Part shown: in pieces, positions 56,496 through 64,000 of the stretch | Layout of the letters: every line of letters starts with the position of its first letter | Numbering within the stretch: position 1 is the first letter of the stretch | DNA from: Rhodosorus marinus | Taxonomy: Eukaryota; Rhodophyta; Stylonematophyceae; Stylonematales; Stylonemataceae | NCBI GenBank assembly: GCA_029953675.1 | Contig: JAMWBK010000004.1 | Span: 2,480,001 to 2,544,000, forward strand | Reading direction: 5' to 3' | Length of the DNA: 64,000 nucleotides | Made by a program: the position numbers and the translations under genes | Notes under the pieces: generated by a model | Databases searched by the model: none | Told to the model about the DNA's origin: nothing | The model's input: the letters and a program-made list of their open reading frames with translations, nothing else

Positions 56496-57438
56496 TTATA
56501 TCACCTCTTTCTCATTTACCCATGACCGGAGAGCGGACTCAAACAGAAGCGGGCTCTCCTTTTGTGGAGCATGAGTTTTGAGCTTCGGCAGAACTATTCT
56601 GTCGGCAACCTCAAATTGGGTCAGCAGCTTATCCGAATGCTTGGCGTCAATGACTGGGTCGACTTCAGACCAAATAACGAGTACTTTCGAGTATCGCAGC
56701 ATCAGCTTTGAACTTTCTCCGTTGTACGCACCCGATACGATCACCATGCCTGCCAGCTACATGATCATTCGTTTTCCAAAGGTAAAGAAGGGCCTCAGTA
56801 CATGCTGGAAGACATTGATTAGAGCAAAAATTTCCTCAAAAGGTATCACGTACCCTCGGAGCAGCAACTGTTTTAGCAGAACCGAATCGGAAGTATTCAA
56901 TTGCTGGTCTGGTGTTTAAGCCCTTGGCGAGCATGATCATTTTTCGGTCGTCCCCTTCATCCAAAAATTTCAAAGTCTTGAGAATCAGTTCGATCGCAGA
57001 TTTTCGACATCGTGGATCTGATCCTCTTTTCTCTGGTAGAGTACTTTCACCAAATCCGGGCATATCCAGCATTACCACCTGGCCGTAGTCTGTGAGTACG
57101 CCAAGATTTTGTTCCCAATCCCGCCAGGTCGCGCCTTCCTCCTCTCCATGGATACATACAATCAAGACGTCATCCCTCTTGCCTTCGGCAACCACAGCAT
57201 GAAGATTTCCATAGTACCAATCTAAGTTCATGTCTTTCATCCCCTCTGACCTTGCTGATTGATCATATGCGGTGACCTCGTCGACAACTTTCAGCTGAAC
57301 AGTGCTGGTGGGGCTTCCAGACCACAAAACAGAACCCACACCGGTACCAGTCCAATACTGATGAACCAAAATCAGCGCCGCAACAGCCATCAAGCCTGCG
57401 ACCACCTTTCCGCCCGTCGACATGTTCTGTGCCACCAT
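56496..57438 (-). CDS. Membrane-anchored alpha/beta-hydrolase paralogue (copy B, nucleophile lost)
   Basis: Two exons, 57438-56854 and 56756-56496, giving 281 residues; the phase-0 intron is at the same protein position as in copy A (before LAG). The N-terminal anchor is VVAGLMAVAALILVHQYW. Shared blocks are DWYYGNLHA, GKRDDVLIVCIHGEEE, GQVVMLDMPGFGESTLPEKRGSDPR and AKGLNTRPAIEYF. Residue 171, the nucleophile Ser of copy A, is Ala here (codon GCC), while Asp228 and His257 remain. The reading frame is otherwise intact and well conserved, so this is likely an expressed non-hydrolytic homologue rather than a decaying copy. The start is ATG 57438; a second Met is at residue 6. Confidence 0.85.
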
Positions 57439-58463
57439 CTTAGGAGAAACCAAACCGCCCCAAAAAAACAAAAATTACCGTGGGCCGATCACAAACAAAA
57501 GTAAGTTATTGCTTTCACAAGTCCAGCAAACCACACAGAATCTTTCTGAACGGTAATAAATTAAGAACCGAAAAATTCACTCCTCTTTCAATTCGAACCC
57601 ACTTCTCCCTCCATCATCAACCCCCTCCCCACCTCCCCCTCCTCACCAAACACCCACCCAACGGAAAAACCCCAAACAAAACCACCTCTGATAAGCACAT
57701 TCCCAACCAAACCTTCAAAATATTATTCACAAAACAAAAATCGTTTCCATAAATCCTTTCAAGAGCCACCATTACCTGGACTTCATTGAAAGCTTTGAAA
57801 ATGTAGTATTAATTCAAGAAAAGTTGAGGGTCTCCTGTTCTTCTATCTAAAAGTGTGTAATTTCGACGGTGAATGAAGAAGCTTTTAATCGCGGTAAGAA
57901 TTCAACGGTAGTTGCACACGTCCTATTATGATTGGTTAAACGTATTTATAATTTCGTTGTTTTTGAAGTTACTGGAGTAAAAAATAGTTTATTTAAATGT
58001 TTAGCACGTGTCCCTTTGGCGATTGTTTTGGGAAAGAAAAGTTGGAAGTTTTATTTGTTTACTCAGGTGGGGTGGACCGGGCGAAATTTGCTTTGTTTAA
58101 GCAGGGCGCTACGGAAATTTGGGGGCGAAGTGAGGATATTGGAAGGGATGAATGGCTGGACACGTGAGTGTGATCACTCACGGTTTTGAGTATTGCTAGC
58201 GCCTCATTTAGTTCTAGATGACTGTTCAGAAGAGACTGAACTCTGAGAGCAGTGCGCTCCGTTCCCGGCTCAGACATGTCTAGTTTTGGGGCTGTCGTTG
58301 AGCCTGTCGAAGACAGAAAAGTACTATACACTAGTTTTTTTGGTCGCGGCGACACTTGGACGTACTTGGCGGAGCGGCTGGTCTATGTACTCATCCCTTC
58401 TGTACATAGAAGAGAAAGAAACCCTACGGAAATTTGAAGGGAAGTATGGTTTTCAGGTTAAAC
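57439..58463. other. Intergenic, hydrolase B promoter side to GALE 3' side
   Basis: About 1 kb, AT-rich, C/A-rich at 57590-57680. A near-palindrome GTGAGT-GTGATC-ACTCAC lies at about 58163-58180. No gene recognised. Confidence 0.4.
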
Positions 58464-59635
58464 CTATTCGGATCGAGGATATCCTTCGGGATTCTGCGAC
58501 TGCCACCTCCAGACATCAGCGCACATATCATCCAGAGTTAGCTTTGCCTCCCAGTGCAAGAAGTCTCTCGCAAAGTCTGGGGAACAGTACAGTTCTGCAA
58601 TGTCGCCCGCCCGGCGTTCAACGAGTTTGTAAGGCAGGTCCTTTCCAGCAGCTTTTGAGAACGCCTTCACCATCTCCAAGACCGAAGCTCCTTTCCCGGT
58701 GCCCAGATTTACAGGTGTACAGCCAACTTTGCTGCTTGCTAGTTTTCTGAGGGCCTGGACGTGACCCTTAGCGAGATCCGTGACATGTATGTAGTCCCTT
58801 ACTCCAGTTCCATCCGGTGTTGGGTAGTCATCTCCAAAAATGCTCAAGAACTCGCGCCGACCAACAGCAACCTGAACGGAGGTGAATGAAGGACGAAAAC
58901 AGGAAATCCGACGATTTAATAACAGTTTCTATCCCGAACATCCCGTGGCAGCTTCCCAAATGCTACGCTCGGTGTAGTCGCGTTTGCTCTTACCTGAGCA
59001 ATGAACGGCATAAGGTTGTTCGGTATTCCGGATGGATCCTCTCCAATCCTTCCACTCTCGTGAGCGCCAACAGGGTTGAAGTAGCGAAGGATGACAATGT
59101 TCCACTCAGGATCTGAAGTGTGAACGTCTCGGAGAAACTCCTCAATAAATAGCTTCGTTCGTCCGTACGGATTGGTGGAACCGAGCTGGGTGTCTTCAGA
59201 GACAGGCATTTTATCCGCCATGCCATAAACGGTCGCGGACGATGAAAAGACAAAATTCTTGCAGCCGTAGGCCGTGCAGAGCCGCAACAGATTCAGTGTT
59301 CCGGTGAGATTGTTCTCGTAGTACATCAAGGGAATCTTTACTGACTCCCCGACAGCCTTCAAGCCCGCGAAATGAATGCAGGCGATAAACTCATGTTCCT
59401 TGAAAACATTTTCCAGTTTATCGAAATGCAAGAGATCCACCTCCAAGAACTCGATGCAATCCTGCTTGCCCGTGATTTCACCAACGCGTTTCAAAGACTC
59501 CTCCGAGCTGTTCGCAAGGTTATCCACCACAACTGCCTTATAGCCAGCCTGAACCAGCTCCAAAACAGTGTGAGATCCAATATATCCGCTTCCACCCGTC
59601 ACCAAAACCGTTCCTAAACCACCAACGTCCCCCAT
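58464..59635 (-). CDS. GALE: UDP-glucose 4-epimerase
   Basis: Two exons, 59635-58994 and 58871-58464, joined by a phase-0 intron of 122 bases, giving 349 residues, the usual length. It interconverts UDP-glucose and UDP-galactose (Leloir pathway), supplying galactosyl donors for galactolipids, cell-wall galactans and the galactosyl-glycerol osmolytes typical of red algae. Motifs: NAD-binding [17 protein letters not shown] at residues 9-25, [21 protein letters not shown], catalytic Y-x3-K in [25 protein letters not shown], and [17 protein letters not shown] in exon 2. Cytosolic: it begins directly at the Rossmann fold. Other short-chain extended dehydrogenases are excluded by the [12 protein letters not shown] block. 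Confidence 0.96.
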
Positions 59636-60907
59636 GCTCCCAATCTTCTTTTAAGACGCGAAACCAAAACCAAAACAAAAAAACCGTATGCAATACCGCG
59701 AGTCACTTGATGGTCCCCTGTTTTTCGTTCCAACTACCTCGCTCGTCCTTCCTCACTATAAATATCAACGCTGCTCAACACTCAAAAGCCAGATACCAAA
59801 ATGCTTCCAGCTCTGTCTGCTCCAACATTCCCCCTCTCCCGCCACATACTTCTTGCAAGCCCAATGCTGAACAACACAATCCTCCACCTCAACAGCCAAT
59901 ACGGAGACAGAAGGCACCACCCACCCCTAACCAGCACAATAGATTTCCTCGACATGATTCTCAATAAACAAAATAGTAAACTTATTTCGCTGCTTCTACT
60001 TTCTCAATGTCTAGGTATACCCCTAGGTTGTAGTTAGTGCCAGCGTGGTCTTCTCCGTGAGTGTCAGCTTGTTCGAGTCAGTCAAGAAAAATCTGTGTAG
60101 CCAATGAACAGGAGTATTGACTATATATTCAATCTAAATGAAAACTATTATCTAATGAATATAGTACAAGTGTCTTTATGCTCTGAAATTTGATAATTTA
60201 GGACCCACTTTGATTGAGCTCATGAGCGAAAATCGAGGACTGGGGAAGAATCGCGCGGGGGAGGGGGTTTGCAACAACTTCACTTTGTCGGGAGCAACTA
60301 CATCGAACATTGCGAAGACTGTTCTCCCACGGTTCATCGAGTGAGAATACTGAATGTCTGTCGGTAGGAGTGGCTTCTTAGGGTAGTTTGAATGAACAGA
60401 TCATGAGCACCTCGCGAAACTAGATCAAGGTTGGAAGTGTCCAGGTTTTGCAATCTTTTTTTTTTTTTCCCAGTGTATGCACTATTCCACCTGGAGTATA
60501 CTTCGAACGTTGAGCCAGGACTCGTCGTTTGATATAATCAGATATGTCGCCCGTCCAAAGTCTTCCATCTTGATTCGGAGCGCATGTGCATTTCTTGGGA
60601 GGATGACTGTCTCTTTCCCTAGACTTCTGGACGCGGCGGAAAACCCGTTCTGGGTGGGGTGCATTCAATCATGCTTCAAGTGATCCAAAAGCATTCCGAG
60701 CTTGTATCAAAGGCAGTTGCTATACATGTGGGTCGCAACTTCTTGAGTTGGTTGAATCGTCGTTTATAACTTTATTATTGGCTTCATCTGGAGAAAACGC
60801 TAGCTTGCAAGCGCATAGATCCGGGTTTAAGATGAACAGCATAAAGTCTATCCAATCGCAAGCGGCTTGTCACGCTCCTCAGCATGGGCACAAAGTTTTC
60901 ATGCATT
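59636..60907. other. Intergenic region
   Basis: About 1.3 kb. A complete 60-codon open frame (ATG 60664 to TAG 60482, minus strand; contains KMEDFGRATYLIISNDESW) has protein-like composition but no match. It could be an exon of an unrecognised gene. T-run at 60455-60467. Confidence 0.35.
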
Positions 60908-61445
60908 TCAAGCAACCGGAGCTTCCTCCACTTTCCCTTCTGCCTTAGGCGGGTTCAGCTTCTTCTCGAGTTCCTCAATTTTTTCATCGCGCATTATGAC
61001 CTGCTTCTTCCAGCGTTCGTCCCTTTCCGCTTTAACTGCTTTCTATCTCAGAGGGCCAGAAACCAAAGTTCACGCGTTAACTAGTGAGGATTCCCGGACT
61101 GAATCAGTTACAAAGCGTCCAATTTTGTTTCGTACGTACGAATTGCTTGTTTCCTGCAAAGATGCCAAAGATCAGTGCGCTTGCCCTTACAAACTAATAG
61201 TTAAAACAGTTGAAAATGGAACAGAAAAAAGAGTCTTCGGTTAGAGGCTACTCGGAAACGCGCGAAGTGACCACCAGTCACGCAAATTCCTCATCCCAGA
61301 CGCAATTTTTGAGAACTACAAAACGCCCAGAAGATGATCACATATGCAAAAAGCGAGCGAACAATTCTTGCAAACGACATACGTGCCCGATAGATGAGTA
61401 TGACCGCAACGTCACCGCAGTAGAAGCAACCGCCGAAGTCGCCAT
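60908..61445 (-). CDS. Tiny coiled-coil protein (71 residues), three exons
   Basis: Proposed exons are 61445-61383, 61153-61136 (an 18-base microexon) and 61042-60908. The last exon is the firm part: it follows a GATAG acceptor and codes for KAVKAERDERWKKQVIMRDE and then KIEELEKKLNPPKAEGKVEE before TGA, a charged amphipathic helix with heptad spacing and a Pro/Glu tail. The first exon reads MATSAVASTAVTLRSYSSIG, an organelle-presequence-like start, with a GTATGT donor. The microexon keeps the frame but is uncertain; a different middle exon is possible. Function unknown; the size and helix are loosely like small regulatory or assembly subunits, but I do not match it to one. Confidence 0.4.
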
Positions 61446-62423
61446 CCGAGTCCCTCCTCTACTCGTAACGCAAAGTCCGAATCCCCAAACCCCCAACAGC
61501 CGCTCTCAAACCTTAGCACTACTCCACGCGAAAACAAGACGTTTCCGCCGAAAACCAAGCGTGGAACCAACAACTGGAACCTAGTCCAAGACACGTCTAT
61601 TCAATCGACCTCTTTTTACCACCGTTTCCGATCTCCTGTAGACCATAAACAATGGAAAAGGTACACAATTTTCCCACCCAATGCAAACCGATCAACCTTC
61701 ACCTCCCCGATTGACCTGGGACCAACACCAGCTCTGCGTGTAGAAAACGGACTTCCAATCGACCCCAACCAAAAACTAAGAAAACGATGCTCAAATTGAA
61801 GGACTCTTAAAATTACCCCCTTAATCAACCATAATTAAATGAATAAGCACTTGTTTTAGATCAAAGACGCTAGTCTTTCCAGGGAATTCATCCCCAGTTC
61901 CGGAGGGGTAGATTATTTTCAGCGAGATTAGTACTAGTAGTTTGTAGTATCAGCAGTACAAACCACTATTCTTGTTTGTACGCAAGCTTGCTCAGGAGCT
62001 CCTGACGTTTGGCCGTTCAAAAGAATTCTGGGCGCTGCGTCATGTGGGGTTGGGCATTGTGGTTACTGTCAGCGTGCAGTTCGGTAGAAACCACCCGAGG
62101 AAGGGTGGTTCTTTTCCCGGGACAAAGATTTTAGGGGAAAGTAGGACGTTGTGCAGCTGTATAGGTGGTTGGGGGTTGGGAGGGGGATGACGAGCTGCGG
62201 CTCAGCTATCTTCGGCTACAGCGTGAATCCGGTTCTAAAAATACTACGGGTTTTATAATATTAAAGATTTCCTCTATTGTTACAGCACCTTCCCGGGGTG
62301 CAAATAAGTCATCACATATATGTTTTTCTTCATGATCATTCATCAGCCAACATCGCTTCCAGCCCGTGAATGGCGGCTGCCCCTTCCAATTCCTCCATTT
62401 GTAGTATACACCATTCCACCATG
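61446..62423. other. Intergenic region
   Basis: About 1 kb between the small gene and the kinase 3' end. The 5' flank of the small gene is at its left. No other gene seen. Confidence 0.4.
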
Positions 62424-64000
62424 CTACGCAATCTTCAGGGTAGGTGACTCGACTTGCTGTTGATCTTCATCGCTCAAGCTTATCTTGTCGAACAAGTCCA
62501 CAAGGTTCTTCTTCTCCTCCTCCTTGAACCTTTTGTAGGTGAATCCAGCAAACTGTACATCACTCTCCTTCACTTTCCACGTCTCGAGCTCTTTGCGAAA
62601 GCTTCCTCTCCTGCTCTGCATGGAGCATGAAGGAGAAGACAACGGTGAACAGCTCAAGTCCCTATCCTCCGAATTGGTGGAAAGCTGGGAACTACCCCTC
62701 GTTGTTTCACAAAAGTCACGCTTTTGCCTGTCACTCTCTTCCTCTTCGGGCAAGTCGAAGTATTTCAAGTCGACTCTGGACGAGAGCTGTGGGACGAAAG
62801 GTGGTTCTTCACCCAGAATAGTGTCCCAATTTATGTTCCTAAAGAACGGGTGCTTCTTAATCTCTTCAACTCCGCTGCTGCCCAGCCTTGAATTCCTCCC
62901 ACATAAGAGCTTGATGATTAGGTCTCGAGCCTCGTCGCTAACTGCCATCTCCGACGGGAACGTCAAGTAGGTTTCCCAATTCAACACACGGTGGCACACA
63001 TCTTCAGGTGTGATGCTGCAGAAGGGTGGATGCCCGATGAGCATCTCATACAATACACATCCGACGGACCACCAGTCACAGTCTTCGCTATAAGCATCAC
63101 CAGCCAACACTTCAGGGGCAATGTAGTCGGGAGTTCCGACGGTTGAGAATTTTTGCCTCCGCGAGAGCTTCCTCCAAGCTCCGCGCCTCGTCCAATAGTC
63201 CTCTGCCTGGGGTAAGCTTGGCTCTAGTGCGAACGTTGCCCTTCTAACTGCCTTAGAGACTGCAGGTCGGCAAAGTCTTAGAGCTTTGCTCAGGCCGAAA
63301 TCCGCTAGCGCAAGATGCCCATCTTCGGCAAACAGAATGTTGTCGGGCTTCACATCTCTATGTATTATTCCGTGCTTGTGGAGACGTTCCACCGCGAGTA
63401 CAAGTTCCGCTCCAGTCCTTGCCACGAAGTCTTCAGACACGGTCTAAAGTAGCAGAAACAAAGAAGTTCTCAGTCAGCGTCTTCTTGCTAGCCAAAATGT
63501 GCATTTTTAAAAGAAATACCTTACCACTTCGCGGGATAGTAGGCCAAGCAGGTCTCCTCCTTGTAGAAACTCCATGACCATGTAAAGATTTTCTTCGTCC
63601 TGAAACGCAAAATGCAGGGAACACCCCGAATTCTGAAGAGCGACGAGTATTGAGCGTTCCAACCATACTCTCGACACTTGATCACGTCTCAACATTTCCC
63701 TCTTTGAGAGTTTCTTCATAGCATATATGCATCCATCACGAGCATACTGTACGAGACTAACTGTCCCAAAGGATCCGGTCCCAAGGGTTTGAAGTTCCTC
63801 AAAATCACTGAGGGACACGTTTTGCATTTGGGTAAATACTTTGCACACATCCTCTCGAGACCACAGCTTCCTAATCCTATCTTTCCCCTCTTCTGACAAT
63901 GGTATCCTCTCTTCCAGCTGTGCCTCTCTCTTCAACCTAACTTCTCCGCGTTCCTTGACATTGGCGAGGCACTTCTCAATCAATACCTTACCAAACTCTG
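62424..64000 (-). CDS. NDR: NDR-family AGC protein kinase, 5' end outside the window
   Basis: Two exons visible: 64000-63525 (open at the window edge; first full codon at 63998) and 63443-62424; 498 codons plus stop. NDR kinases (Dbf2/Cbk1/Sid2, NDR1/2) are MOB-activated kinases of Hippo/MEN-type pathways controlling cytokinesis and morphogenesis. Motifs in order: basic MOB-binding-type N region (VRLKREAQLEERI), GTGSFGTVSLV, AMKKL, HRDVKPDN, DFGLSK, then a long insert rich in Arg before the activation loop (WRKLSRRQKFSTVGTPDYIAPEVL), the hallmark of NDR kinases, DWWSVGCVLYEML, and an AGC tail ending in a hydrophobic motif (FAGFTYKRF) with its phosphorylatable Thr. The tail between kinase domain and hydrophobic motif holds a Ser-rich stretch (about 60 residues) not usual in NDR. 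The start codon is beyond 64000. Confidence 0.93.

Overview
This is a eukaryotic nuclear window. Almost every recognisable gene is split by short introns (mostly 70-150 bases) with GT...AG ends, and conserved proteins can only be read through by joining exons in matching phase. There are no operons and no ribosomal RNA or CRISPR. The gene set points to a primary-plastid alga, most likely a unicellular red alga: a phosphoglucan water dikinase that starts directly at its starch-binding domain (fits starch kept in the cytosol), a plastid-type acyl-activating enzyme, a Rubisco-LSMT-like SET protein, a plant-type thymidine kinase, and N termini that look like organelle targeting peptides, several with an early phenylalanine. 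The species call is inference.

Layout. 0-13.6 kb: 5' part of a KDM4-like histone demethylase (runs off the left edge), a doubtful small gene, mitochondrial ribosomal protein uS8, a CxxxCxxCC zinc/iron-chelating (YkgJ-type) protein, a WD40 protein, the Pol I factor TAF1B/Rrn7, thymidine kinase and a PPR protein. 16.1-21.4 kb: an 11-exon gene for a 1485-residue modular repeat protein that I cannot assign to any known family; it is the most novel object here. 21.6-31.8 kb: plastid acyl-ACP/acyl-CoA synthetase, peroxin PEX2, a multi-pass plastid-type membrane protein and presenilin. 34.3-36.6 kb: an FH2 formin with its proline-rich tract at the C-terminal end. 38.1-44.8 kb: phosphoglucan water dikinase facing a ubiquitin-specific protease with an eroded Cys box. 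45.9-51.7 kb: a glutathione S-transferase, a SET-domain methyltransferase with a tandem repeat upstream, and a YebC/TACO1 protein. 52.6-57.4 kb: two membrane-anchored alpha/beta-hydrolase paralogues in the same orientation, the second with the nucleophile serine replaced by alanine, separated by degenerate repeats. 58.5-64 kb: UDP-glucose 4-epimerase, a tiny coiled-coil protein and an NDR-family kinase that runs off the right edge.

The genes are independent, each with its own promoter, and several are convergent with 3' ends 30-210 bases apart. Functional themes are carbohydrate storage and sugar nucleotides (water dikinase, GALE), organelle upkeep (uS8, PPR, YebC, acyl-ACP synthetase, PEX2) and signalling/cytoskeleton (NDR kinase, formin, presenilin).

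All exon borders were read by eye from splice signals, reading phase and family conservation; no transcript evidence was available. Initiator codons are the first in-frame ATG.
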